Positions 17,075 through 26,864 of a DNA stretch of 64,000 bases are shown piece by piece. The notes beneath the pieces were generated by a model, which saw nothing but the letters and a program-made list of their open reading frames with translations, was not told where the DNA came from and did no database searches. Position numbers and translations under genes: made by a program. Position 1 is the first letter of the stretch; each line of letters begins with the position of its first letter. Origin of the DNA: Nitrospirota bacterium (GTDB lineage: Bacteria; Nitrospirota; Thermodesulfovibrionia; Thermodesulfovibrionales; Dissulfurispiraceae); assembly GCA_040752355.1 (NCBI GenBank), contig JBFMHE010000001.1:186001-250000 (forward strand), written 5' to 3'.

Positions 17075-18073
17075 GTGGAAAATACGAACGGTTCGGCGAA
17101 TAACGGTTTTTTACAGATTATCGGCACCTCTCAGGCTATCAAACAGATATATGATCTCACCTCAAAAGTATCGAATTGCCAGAGCACCGTTCTTATTTTA
17201 GGCGAGAGCGGCACCGGCAAAGAGCTGATCGCCAAAGCGATTCACTACAACAGCGACAGGGCTGAAAAGCCCTTCATACCGGTAAACTGCGGCGCCATTC
17301 CCACCGAGCTCCTCGAGTCGGAGCTCTTCGGACACGAAAAAGGCGCCTTCACGAACGCGATCGCTACCCGTATCGGCAGGTTCGAGCTCGCCGACGGCGG
17401 CACCATATTCCTCGACGAGATAGGAGAGATGCCGCCGATCCTCCAGGTGAAGCTCTTGCGGGTAATACAGGAGCGGTCGTTCGAACGCATCGGCGGCGCG
17501 AAGACGGTCAACGTCGATGTCAGGATCGTTGCAGCCACCAACCGGAATCTCGAAGAGGCCGTGAAAGAGGGCAAGTTCAGGGAGGACCTCTTCTACCGCC
17601 TCAATGTCATCCCGATAGAGATACCGCCGCTCCGGGAGCGCAAAGAGGACATCCCGCTGCTCTGCGCCTTCTTCGTCGAGAAGCACGCCAAACGTTTCGG
17701 CAGGCCGCCCATGACGATAAGCAGCGAGGCAATGAGGCTCCTGACGCACTATCCCTGGCCGGGGAATGTCAGAGAGCTCGAAAATACGATAGAACGGCTG
17801 CTCGTCCTTAAAGATAATAACATGGTGACTCCTCTGGACCTCCCCGAAAAGATGACGGGACAGAGGATCTCCGAGATGCCCGACCTCGAGATGGACGATG
17901 ATCTCAATCCCTTTGTCGGGGGAGTCGATCTGAATGCTGCACTCGAAGGATACGAGAAGAGGCTCATCCTCCACGCGCTCGAGCTGCATAATGGGGTGAA
18001 GAGCCAGGCGGCAAGATACCTCAATATCAACCGCACGACGCTCATCGAAAAGATGAAGCGTCTGAGCCTCTGA
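17075..18073 (+). CDS. Receiver-less sigma-54 activator, FleQ/FlrA-like flagellar master regulator
   Basis: A 332-residue AAA+ enhancer-binding protein. The ATPase core has Walker A GESGTGKE (43-50), GAFTNA at 90-95 where sigma-54 activators normally have GAFTGA, Walker B TIFLDEIGEM and the GNVREL motif. The C-terminal Fis-type helix-turn-helix (AARYLNINRTTLIEKMKRL) is close to that of FleQ/FlrA. There is no N-terminal receiver or FleQ domain. GTG is the only usable start in frame, there is no SD, and the predicted transcription start is close to it, so a leaderless mRNA is possible. It sits upstream of an flrBC-like pair, as in gamma-proteobacterial flagellar clusters. Confidence 0.85.
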   Translation: MENTNGSANNGFLQIIGTSQAIKQIYDLTSKVSNCQSTVLILGESGTGKELIAKAIHYNSDRAEKPFIPVNCGAIPTELLESELFGHEKGAFTNAIATRIGRFELADGGTIFLDEIGEMPPILQVKLLRVIQERSFERIGGAKTVNVDVRIVAATNRNLEEAVKEGKFREDLFYRLNVIPIEIPPLRERKEDIPLLCAFFVEKHAKRFGRPPMTISSEAMRLLTHYPWPGNVRELENTIERLLVLKDNNMVTPLDLPEKMTGQRISEMPDLEMDDDLNPFVGGVDLNAALEGYEKRLILHALELHNGVKSQAARYLNINRTTLIEKMKRLSL

Positions 18074-18099
18074 CCCCCCTCTGCTTTCTCTTTCTATCC

Positions 18100-18157
18100 G
18101 TCATAAAAGTAACACCTCTCTGCATTATATTACGATATAAAACGTCATATAATTGAC
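18100..18157 (+). promoter_or_regulatory. FleQ-box-like palindrome over a -10 box, upstream of the TPR/kinase operon
   Basis: GTCATATAATTGAC at 18144-18157 matches the recalled FleQ box at 11 of 13 defined positions and contains a perfect TATAAT (18148-18153). A second, weaker copy, GTCATAAAAGTAAC, lies at 18100-18113. Overlap with the -10 box would suit repression. The 195-base gap holds no gene. Confidence 0.5.
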
Positions 18158-18268
18158 TTCTATCATGCGCTCCTTTCCCCTTCATTAAGGAGTGCATCAG
18201 GTCAATTCCGGGCCGTAACGTACGACAATTACTGCTAAAGACAATAAATGGGATAAGGAAGCGCAGGG

Positions 18269-19975
18269 TTGGCACAATTCTTTCTTTTAAAAGTCGAGAT
18301 GGATTCTGCACAGGCATGGGTAAAGCGCCGTATGACTTGCCGGCTAGCGGTCGTCCTTGTGCTCCTGCTCTCCACCATGGGAGCGGCTGCCGGGGGAGCG
18401 GCTGCTGTTCCGACTGCTGAAGATACGCTCAAGAGCGCCGACCGTTTCTTGAAGTCGAGAGAGTATGCAAAGGCGCAGGAGCTCTACCGCTCCGTGTATC
18501 TCGCCGCGCCGAAAGGTCCTCAGGCCGCGCGGGCGCTCCTCGGGTCTGCAAAGGCGTACTTCAGACTGAGGCGTTTTCAGGAGGCGCGGCTGACCATTCA
18601 GCGGCTTCAGGCTGCCAATCCCCGGCCGGAGTACCTTAATGAGGCGTATCTCATGCTGGGCTATATTGCGCTCTATTCACCGAAGGTCGATGAGGCGGCG
18701 CAGTACTTCGAAAAGGTACACGAGCCCCTGCACGAAAAGGCGCTTATCGCAAGGGCCGAGGTCGCCCTCAAGCGCGGCGATATGGCCGGCGCCGAGTCGC
18801 TCCTCCAGGGGCTGGGCAAGCGCACGGCCGAGACCGACCCGCGTGCGCTTGCTGTCCGTGCGATGGTGTACAGCAGGAAAGGTATGCATACCGAGGCCAT
18901 AGCGTCGATCAATAAGGTCCTCGATCCGGTGCTCAAGGAGGAAGACCTCAGGCCGGAAAAGGTCGAGATCCTCTTCAATGCCGGAAGGCTCGGCGACGCC
19001 GATCGCGTCGGCCAGACTATTATGAAGAATCCCCTTTCCCAGGGCGAGCGCCGGAGGGCGGCGCGGCTCCTCGCCCGTATCTACGAGATGCAGGGGCGGG
19101 TCGAGACAGCGCTGAAGCTGAACCTCGAGATTCTTCCCTACGAGACCGATGACGGGGTGAAGATGAGCATCGTGAGGCTTTACGAGCGGCAGGGCGATAC
19201 CGGTAGTGCCCTCAAGTACCTGAACCTGCTCAAGGACCGGACGGTGAAAGCGGCCGAGATCGAGAAGCGGCTCAGGCATGTCGTTGCTTCGGGAAGTGCA
19301 AAAGATATCGAGCTCCTCACGAAGTATTCCGGATACCTGAGCCCCGACAGCTCCTTCACCGTTCAAGCGGCGCGCTTCCTGCTTGCGCAGGGAAAAAGAG
19401 CCGAAGGGACGAGACTGCTCAAGAGCGCTCTTATGGGGCTCGCCGGCGGAGAGGCGGCGGTCCACCTTGCAGAAGTATATCTCGCCGACGAGCGGTATGA
19501 GGAGACGAAGAAATTGCTGGAGCCGGTGGCGCTCGATACGCGCTATTTCGTGAGGGCCTCCGCGCTCCTCGCCGAAACTCATCGGCGCCAGGGGAGTTAT
19601 GCGCAGGCGATCCGGTATCTCGAGAGGGCGGTCAGGCGGTCCGCCGATTCCCGGCTCACCACACGGCTCGGGGATATTTACTGGGAGTCGGGAGACCGTG
19701 CGACTGCGGTGAAATACTACGCCAAAGCTTCCGCTAAAGGCGATGGCAGCGCTGCGCTGAAGGCGGGCGATTACTATTACCTTACCGGCAATACGGCCCA
19801 GGCCCGCACGTTTTACAAGAGGGCGTTGACGCTGGGCGCCGGCAACCCCGAAACGCTCCAGTGGGCCCGCTACCAGTACGGGAAGCTCTCGGGGAACAAA
19901 GAGTACCTCAGGAAGGCGGCAGAGGGCGGCGGTATCGTCGGCAGCGCCGCAACCGTGCTGGCGGGAGAGGAGTAA
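18269..19975 (+). CDS. Secreted multi-TPR protein
   Basis: About 568 residues with an N-terminal hydrophobic export segment (LAVVLVLLLSTMGAAAGGAAA) followed by at least ten TPR-type helical repeats (for example KSREYAKAQELYRSVYLAAP, YAQAIRYLERAVRRSA, GNTAQARTFYKRALTLGA). The start is uncertain. TTG 18269 follows a weak GGAAG, while ATG 18299 or ATG 18332 would place the signal sequence closer to the N-terminus. It ends six bases before the histidine kinase gene, so the two are co-transcribed. The role is unknown; a periplasmic scaffold tied to flagellar regulation or assembly is inference. Confidence 0.7.
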   Translation: MAQFFLLKVEMDSAQAWVKRRMTCRLAVVLVLLLSTMGAAAGGAAAVPTAEDTLKSADRFLKSREYAKAQELYRSVYLAAPKGPQAARALLGSAKAYFRLRRFQEARLTIQRLQAANPRPEYLNEAYLMLGYIALYSPKVDEAAQYFEKVHEPLHEKALIARAEVALKRGDMAGAESLLQGLGKRTAETDPRALAVRAMVYSRKGMHTEAIASINKVLDPVLKEEDLRPEKVEILFNAGRLGDADRVGQTIMKNPLSQGERRRAARLLARIYEMQGRVETALKLNLEILPYETDDGVKMSIVRLYERQGDTGSALKYLNLLKDRTVKAAEIEKRLRHVVASGSAKDIELLTKYSGYLSPDSSFTVQAARFLLAQGKRAEGTRLLKSALMGLAGGEAAVHLAEVYLADERYEETKKLLEPVALDTRYFVRASALLAETHRRQGSYAQAIRYLERAVRRSADSRLTTRLGDIYWESGDRATAVKYYAKASAKGDGSAALKAGDYYYLTGNTAQARTFYKRALTLGAGNPETLQWARYQYGKLSGNKEYLRKAAEGGGIVGSAATVLAGEE

Positions 19976-19981
19976 GCGTGT

Positions 19982-21129
19982 ATGGCTGATGTGGAGCTCC
20001 TCAATAAAGCGATAGAGAGTTTCAATGCGGCATCGACGACCCTGATGCAGTATTACCGCTCCCTCGAAGACAAGGTCCTGCTCCTCACCGACGAGGTAGA
20101 GCACAAGAAGCAGCTCCTCGACAGCATTCTCGACAGCGTCGATGTCGGCGTCGTCTTCTTCGACAAGGACGGAACGATACAGCTCGTCAATACGGCGGCG
20201 GAACAGCTGCTCGCGATACGGGCGCAGGAGGTCATCGGCGGTACCTCGCTTCATGCCACGATCAACGAGGAAGTGATCACCCCCGAACGGGGCGCGCCCT
20301 TCTATGCCCTCGTCTCGCGTTCCGAGGTGAGGGACCGTGAGGGAAAGGCCGTCGGGTACGTCCTCCTCTTCAAGGATATGACGCGGCTCAAACAGCTCGA
20401 GGCGGAGAATGAGCGTAACCGGCGTTTGACCGCCATGGGAGAGCTGGTATTGAAGATCGCCCACGAGATCAGGAACCCCCTGGGGAGCATCGAGCTCTTC
20501 GCCAGCCTCCTTTCGAGCGACCTGCGGGATACGCCGCAGGGCGAGTACGCGCACCGGATATCCAATTCCGTCAAATCGCTGGTCAATACCCTGGACAACA
20601 TGCTGCGGTTCTCGCGGGGGATACGGCCGAAGCTGGAGCCCTGCTGCCTCAACGAGATCGTCGGAGAGCTCTGCGCCGAGTTCAGGGAGCTCTTCGCTTC
20701 GAACAGGATCACGATCACGCAGACCGATGACGTGAAGGCGGTGCTCGCCATCGACAAAGGGCTCCTCCGGCAGGCGCTTATGAACATACTGCTGAATGCG
20801 GTGCAGGCGATGCCTGACGGCGGCGGCGTCACTATAGGCATTGCCGCAGCCGAAGCGCCCTTGCGGGGGACCGCGCTGGTCATCAGGGATACCGGCGCCG
20901 GGATGGATGAGGAGACGAGGTCGCGCATCTTCGAGCCCTTCTTTTCGACCAAGGACCGCGGCACCGGGCTCGGCATGTCGATCACCGCGGGAATCATCGC
21001 CGCCCATAGGGGGACCATTGCGGTGACGAGCGAGCCGGGGAGGGGAACCGAGTTCATTATCACGCTGCCCCATGAGACGGGAAGCGAATCCGCCCTGAGC
21101 GGCGAGGGTCTCTGCGCGGAGGGAAATGG

Positions 21130-21133
<4 letters not shown>
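19982..21133 (+). CDS. PAS-containing sensor histidine kinase, FlrB/FleS/FlgS-like
   Basis: A 383-residue cytoplasmic kinase without membrane segments. It has a coiled-coil N-terminus, a PAS domain (about 45-135, DSVDVGVVFFDKDGTIQLVN), a HisKA box with phospho-acceptor His161 (KIAHEIRNPLGSIELFASLL) and an HATPase domain (NILLNAVQAM, RDTGAGMD, KDRGTGLGMSI). Its overlap (ATGA) with the response regulator shows they are cognate. In polar flagellates this pair responds to export-gate and basal-body status and activates the sigma-54 hook and basal-body genes. Here those would be the flgB, fliK, fliL and flgF promoters. Confidence 0.85.
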
Positions 21134-22428
<1,295 letters not shown>

Positions 22429-22451
22429 GGTTCTCCCCTCTCCGGTATAAC

Positions 22452-22467
22452 GGGAATGGAAATTGCA
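22452..22467 (+). promoter_or_regulatory. Candidate sigma-54 promoter of flgB operon
   Basis: GGGAATGGAAATTGCA has GG (22453-22454) and GC (22465-22466) separated by the required 10 bases, with a good TTGCA -12 element and a partial -24 element. The predicted start is about 35 bases before flgB. Confidence 0.6.
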
Positions 22468-22513
22468 TATTTATTAAAAGGATAGGCTCGAAAACGCCGT
22501 AAGGAGGAAAAAA

Positions 22514-22855
22514 TTGCCGGATCAGACACTGCACCGTCTCGAAAAAATGCTCGATGTTGCCGCATTCAGGCACCGGGTCCTCGCCTCCAATATCGCCAAT
22601 GCCGATACCCCGGGCTACAAGGCGAAAGATATTTCATTCCATCAGGAGCTCGAAAAGGCGGTGCAGCAGGATGCGCCACCCTCCTGCGAGGTACGGGAAA
22701 CGGTGACGACGATGCCCAACAGGGACGGCAATACGGTCAACCTCGATATAGAGATGGCGAAGGTGGCGGAAAATACGCTTCTGTACAATACGGCGACGCA
22801 GCTGATGACCATGAAGGTGAGAATGCTCAAAGATGTCTTGAAGGGAGGCAGATAA
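22514..22855 (+). CDS. flgB: Flagellar proximal rod protein FlgB
   Basis: A 113-residue rod protein with the family N-terminal rod motif (HRVLASNIANADTPGYKAKDISF) and C-terminal helix (ENTLLYNTATQLMTMKVRMLKDVLKGG). The start codon is TTG, supported by AGGAGG six bases upstream; no ATG fits. It is the first gene of the flgBC-fliEFGHIJ run behind the sigma-54 promoter, and its stop overlaps the flgC start (TAATG). Confidence 0.93.
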   Translation: MPDQTLHRLEKMLDVAAFRHRVLASNIANADTPGYKAKDISFHQELEKAVQQDAPPSCEVRETVTTMPNRDGNTVNLDIEMAKVAENTLLYNTATQLMTMKVRMLKDVLKGGR

Positions 22856-23262
22856 TGAACGAGATGTTCCTGACGCTGAAGGTGAGCGCCACGGCCCTCG
22901 AGGCGCAGAAGGTGAGAATGAACGTTATCGCTTCCAATATAGCGAACATCAACTCGACGAGCACCCCTGAAGGCGGGCCGTACCGGAGAAAGGACGTGCT
23001 CTTCAAATCCTATCTCTTCGACGAAAGCGCGGCAGGGGTCGATATCCCGCAGATCGTCGAGGACCTGCGGCCGTTCAAACTGGTGTTCGAGCCGGGGCAT
23101 CCCGATGCGGACAAGGACGGCTATGTCAGGTACCCCAATGTCAATACCATCGAGGAGACGGTCAACCTCATGAACGCCGCGCGGGCGTACGAGGCGAACC
23201 TCTCGATCATTCAATCGTACAAGGAAATGTTCACCAAGACGCTGGATATAACCAGGGTATAA
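22855..23262 (+). CDS. flgC: Flagellar proximal rod protein FlgC
   Basis: A 135-residue rod protein with the FlgC pattern: the N-terminal KVSATALEAQKVRMNVIASNIANINST, the YRRKDVLF segment, then GYVRYPNVNTIEETVNLMNAARAYEANLSII at the C-terminus. It overlaps flgB by one base and shares its GGAGG-type SD with the flgB end. Length and motifs are ordinary for the family. Confidence 0.95.
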   Translation: MNEMFLTLKVSATALEAQKVRMNVIASNIANINSTSTPEGGPYRRKDVLFKSYLFDESAAGVDIPQIVEDLRPFKLVFEPGHPDADKDGYVRYPNVNTIEETVNLMNAARAYEANLSIIQSYKEMFTKTLDITRV

Positions 23263-23287
23263 GGGTGCGGCGAGGGAGGAGGACGGC

Positions 23288-23581
23288 ATGACCGAGATCA
23301 GGAACATAGGCGATAGGGGGCAGGGGCTCCCCGAACCGGTGAAGGGCGGCCAGAAGGGCGGCGCTTCGTTCGAGGCGGCGATCAACGATGCGCTCAAGGA
23401 AGTCACGGCAGTGCAGAGCGAAGCCGAGAAGGCGATCGAGGACTTCTCGAAGGGTGAGATCAAGGATATCCACACCGTCGTCGTCGCCATGGAGAAGGCC
23501 GACGTCTCGCTGCAGACCCTGCTGCAGGTGAGGAACAAGCTCCTCACGGCGTATGAAGAGATCATGAGGATGCAGGTATAG
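23288..23581 (+). CDS. fliE: Flagellar hook-basal body protein FliE
   Basis: A 97-residue protein that links the MS-ring/export gate to the rod. The C-terminal half carries the FliE signature (FSKGEIKDIHTVVVAMEKADVSLQTLLQVRNKLLTAYEEIMRMQV). GGGAGGAGG lies about seven bases upstream of the ATG. It follows flgC by 25 bases in the same operon. The 84 bases after it, before fliF, contain no promoter that I can recognise. Confidence 0.94.
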   Translation: MTEIRNIGDRGQGLPEPVKGGQKGGASFEAAINDALKEVTAVQSEAEKAIEDFSKGEIKDIHTVVVAMEKADVSLQTLLQVRNKLLTAYEEIMRMQV

Positions 23582-23665
23582 CGCAGGAGAATCCTCCGCT
23601 CCTCATCGATGCGCCGTAACGGAGACGCCGTGACATGGTATCATAGACTCGGGTAAGGGGATGGC

Positions 23666-25189
23666 ATGGCCGTTAGAGACAGTATTGAACAGATAAAGTC
23701 CTGGCCTCTGAAAAAGAAGATCGCCCTCGTTTCGCTCCTCGTGCTGACCGCTGCCGTGATGGCGGGCATCATGCTCTGGAGCCAGCGCGTCGATTACCAG
23801 GTGCTCTACAGCAATCTCACGAACGAGGATGCGGGACAGGTCATCACCAGGCTGAAAGAGCTCAAGATCCCCTACCGCGTCGACGGGCATGCCATTTACG
23901 TGCCCAGCACCAAGGTCTACGAGCTCAGGCTCGAGCTCGCTGCGCAGGGAATGCCCCAGGGCGGCGGCGTGGGCTTCGAGATCTTCGACAAGACCCAGAT
24001 CGGGGTCACCGAGTTCGTTCAACGGCTCAACTATATACGCGCCCTCCAGGGCGAGCTGTCGCGGACCATCCGGCAGCTCTCCGAGGTCGAGCATGCGCGC
24101 GTACACATCGCCATCCCCGAGAGGACCCTCTTCAGCGAGAAGGAGGACAAGCCCACCGCGTCGGTCGTGGTGAAGCTGAAGGCGGGCAGGGTGCTCAGCC
24201 AGGGCCAGATCGGCGGCATGGTCCACCTCATCTCGAGCAGCGTCGAGGGCATGTCGCCGAACAACGTGACGGTCATCGACAACATGGGAAACCTCCTCTC
24301 GAAGCCGACGGAAGGCGATGTCATCGCCGATGCCAAGCAGCTGGGCTACCAGAAGAATGTCGACAAGGAGTACGAGGGCAGGCTCCAGAGCATGCTCGAA
24401 GGCATTCTCGGCAGGGGGAAGGCGATCGTCAGGGTGGCGACGAAGATCGACTTCTCCCAGGTCGAGCGCACCGAGGAAAAGTTCGATCCCGACACGGTTG
24501 CGGTGAGGAGCGAGCAGCGCAACCAGGAGAAGTCGACGGGACCGGTGAACGGCGGCATCCCGGGGGTCGTCTCGAACCAGCCGGGCCAGCAGCCCGCGGC
24601 AACGGGCGGTTCGCCTTCCTCGTCGCAGAAGCAGACGGAAAATATAAACTACGAAGTGAGCAGGAGCGTCAGCAAGATTATCCAGCCCCGCGGCGAGGTG
24701 AAGAGCGTTTCGGTCGCGGTGCTGGTCGACGGCACCTACAAGAAAGAGAAGGACAAGAATATCTACAAGCCGCGGGCGCCCGAGGAGCTGCAGAAGTACG
24801 AGGACCTGGTCAAGGCGGCCATAGGGTTCAATGCCGAGCGCGGGGATCAGGTGATCGTGCAGAGCATGCCGTTCGAGGCCGCGCTCGAGGAGCTGCCGGC
24901 AGAGAAGCCGGATTATCTCAAGATCGTGGCAGCGCTGCTCAAGTTCCTCGTGCCGATCGCGGCGGTGGTGCTGCTCATCCTCTTTGTTATCAAGCCCCTC
25001 CTCGCGACGCTGAAGGCGCCGGCAACGGTTCCGCAGCTCTCCGGCCAGCCGGTCGTCCCGGCTGTGCCGGTGCTCACCGAGCCCGAGACATCGGCGCAGG
25101 AGATCATGAGAGAGCAGGTGGTGGACCTGGTGAAGAAGGACCCCCGGCGGGCGGCGATGATCATCAAGGAATGGCTTTCGGAGGGGTAG
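23666..25189 (+). CDS. fliF: Flagellar MS-ring protein FliF
   Basis: The 507-residue MS-ring subunit in the inner membrane. The first membrane helix is ALVSLLVLTAAVMAGIMLW (about residues 20-40) and the ring-building domains follow (YQVLYSNLTNEDAGQVITRL, RALQGELSRTIRQLSEVEHARVHIAIPE). The second helix is FLVPIAAVVLLILFVIKPLL near residue 435. The C-terminal tail that binds FliG is intact (QEIMREQVVDLVKKDPRRAAMIIKEWL). AAGGGG lies five bases before ATG 23666. The stop is followed at once by a nine-codon ORF that overlaps the fliG start. Confidence 0.96.
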   Translation: MAVRDSIEQIKSWPLKKKIALVSLLVLTAAVMAGIMLWSQRVDYQVLYSNLTNEDAGQVITRLKELKIPYRVDGHAIYVPSTKVYELRLELAAQGMPQGGGVGFEIFDKTQIGVTEFVQRLNYIRALQGELSRTIRQLSEVEHARVHIAIPERTLFSEKEDKPTASVVVKLKAGRVLSQGQIGGMVHLISSSVEGMSPNNVTVIDNMGNLLSKPTEGDVIADAKQLGYQKNVDKEYEGRLQSMLEGILGRGKAIVRVATKIDFSQVERTEEKFDPDTVAVRSEQRNQEKSTGPVNGGIPGVVSNQPGQQPAATGGSPSSSQKQTENINYEVSRSVSKIIQPRGEVKSVSVAVLVDGTYKKEKDKNIYKPRAPEELQKYEDLVKAAIGFNAERGDQVIVQSMPFEAALEELPAEKPDYLKIVAALLKFLVPIAAVVLLILFVIKPLLATLKAPATVPQLSGQPVVPAVPVLTEPETSAQEIMREQVVDLVKKDPRRAAMIIKEWLSEG

Positions 25190-25216
25190 CATGGCTGAAG
25201 GGGTGACGGCGAACGC

Positions 25217-26197
25217 ATGAGAAAGCTCTCGGGTGTCGAAAAAGTGGCCGCCTTCCTCTCGATTATCGGGGAGGACGCGGCGACGCAAGTCTTCAAGCAT
25301 CTCGATCCGCTCGAACTCGCCCGCGTCGTTCCGATGATGGCGCGCGTCAAGCTCGCTCCTGACGTGGCCGAAACGCTGATGAGCGACTTCTCCGATAAAG
25401 TCGGCACCGCGCTCCTCTCGGTGGACGAGGACTACATCAGGAAGATCCTGATCAAGGCGTTCGGCGAAGACCACGCGAAGAAGCTGATGGACAAGATCGA
25501 GAGCGGCGCCAGCGCCTTCGATATCCTGCGCTGGCTCGATTCAGGCGCCATTGCGAACATGCTCGCGAGGGAGCATCCCCAGACCATCGCCATCATCATC
25601 GCCTACCTCGAACCGACCCAGGCCGCCGAGGTGCTCTCGAAGCTGCCGGAGCACCTGAAGATCGACGTCTCGCTCAGGATCGCGAGCCTCGATCAGATCT
25701 CGCCCTCCATCCTCGGCGAGCTCGAAGACGTGCTCCAGTCGCAGCTCCAGAGCTACACGCGCGGCAGGAAGATCGGCGGCATCCGGACCGTGGCCGAGAT
25801 CCTGAACCAGCTCGACCGGGGGACCGAGGACCTGATCCTGAAGAATATCGAGGAGAAGGACCAGATCCTCGCCGACGAGATCAGGAAGCTCATGTTCACG
25901 TTCGACGACCTCGTCAATATCGACGACCGGGGCATACAGATGGTGCTGAAAGAGATCACCACCGACGACCTCGCCCTGGCGCTGAAGATGGCCTCGGACG
26001 ACCTCAAGGCGAAGATATTCAAGAACATGTCCCAGCGGGCGGTGCAGATACTGAAGGAGGAGATGGAGTCGAAGGGCGCCGTGAGGGTGTCGGATGTCGA
26101 AAAGGCGCAGATGAACGTGGTGCGCGTCGCCCGCCGTCTCGAGGAAGAGGGGAAGATCGTGATCGGAGGCAAAGGTGGCGAAGAAGTCATTCTCTAA
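25217..26197 (+). CDS. fliG: Flagellar motor switch protein FliG
   Basis: The 326-residue rotor protein that contacts the stators. The N-terminal FliF-binding domain (LSGVEKVAAFLSIIGEDAA), the middle domain with the EHPQTIAIIIAYLEPTQAAEVLS (EHPQ) motif, and the C-terminal torque domain (MFTFDDLVNIDDRGIQMVLKEI, ALKMASDDLKAKIFKNMSQRA) are all present. The ATG overlaps the TGA of a nine-codon ORF starting at 25191 that has its own SD, so fliG translation may be coupled to it. Confidence 0.96.
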   Translation: MRKLSGVEKVAAFLSIIGEDAATQVFKHLDPLELARVVPMMARVKLAPDVAETLMSDFSDKVGTALLSVDEDYIRKILIKAFGEDHAKKLMDKIESGASAFDILRWLDSGAIANMLAREHPQTIAIIIAYLEPTQAAEVLSKLPEHLKIDVSLRIASLDQISPSILGELEDVLQSQLQSYTRGRKIGGIRTVAEILNQLDRGTEDLILKNIEEKDQILADEIRKLMFTFDDLVNIDDRGIQMVLKEITTDDLALALKMASDDLKAKIFKNMSQRAVQILKEEMESKGAVRVSDVEKAQMNVVRVARRLEEEGKIVIGGKGGEEVIL

Positions 26198-26864
26198 GGC
26201 CGAGGCCCCGTCGATTCAGCCCTACACCCCGCTCCCCTTTGACGAGGAGGAGCTCTCCCGTACGGTCCCCGCGCCGCAGGAGGGAACGGGCGTCGGGCAG
26301 CGGGCGCAGATCAGCGAAGAAGAGCAGCAGGCCCGGCTGCACGCCCAGGTTGCAGCCCGCGAAAAAGAGGGATACGAAAAGGGCTACGAGACCGGTTTTG
26401 CGAAAGGCAGCGCCGAGGGCAGGCAGGAGATGCAGCATGCCGCGCAGCGGCTCGAAGCGGTCATGCGCTCCCTCGAAGCATATAAGGAGAAGGGAATCGA
26501 CGAGCTGGCGCCGGCCATCGTAGCGCTTTCGCTCGAGATCGCGAAGAAGATCATCCATAAAGAGGTGGAGCTTGACCGGGAGGTGGTCCTCGCCGTTGCG
26601 CAGGACGCGCTCAAAAGGGTGGGCGAGAAGGAGGAGTCGGTCGTGATCAAGGTCAATCCTCTCGATTACGAGGTGATGATCTCGCAGATCGATTTCCTCA
26701 AGAGCCAGTCGGGCATAAAAGGCATATCCGTGGAGCCGTATGCGGCGATTACTCCCGGAGGGTGCTATATCGAGACCCAGACCGGAGAGGTCGATGCGCG
26801 GATCGAAGAGCAGCTGAGGGAAGTGCAGGATGTCATCAGCACAGCAACTGATAGAGAGATGTAG
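26175..26864 (+). CDS. fliH: Flagellar export ATPase regulator FliH
   Basis: A 229-residue cytoplasmic protein that dimerises and holds FliI. It has the FliH glycine-repeat segment (EGYEKGYETGFAKGSAEGRQE) around residues 63-83 and a C-terminal FliH/V-ATPase E-subunit-like domain (LALEIAKKIIHKEVELD-type helix, GGCYIETQTGEVDARIEEQL). The start is GTG with GGAGG five bases upstream, overlapping the fliG 3' end by 23 bases. It overlaps fliI by 35 bases at its own end, which indicates tight coupling. Confidence 0.93.
   Translation: MAKKSFSKAEAPSIQPYTPLPFDEEELSRTVPAPQEGTGVGQRAQISEEEQQARLHAQVAAREKEGYEKGYETGFAKGSAEGRQEMQHAAQRLEAVMRSLEAYKEKGIDELAPAIVALSLEIAKKIIHKEVELDREVVLAVAQDALKRVGEKEESVVIKVNPLDYEVMISQIDFLKSQSGIKGISVEPYAAITPGGCYIETQTGEVDARIEEQLREVQDVISTATDREM

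Noticed and set aside
18677-21073. Long minus-strand frame of about 800 residues opposite the TPR and kinase genes
   Set aside because: It is opposite two well-supported genes in GC-rich DNA, has Arg/Leu/Gly/Asp-biased composition and no recognisable domain. The same applies to the long minus-strand frames opposite flhA/flhB, cheA and fliF.
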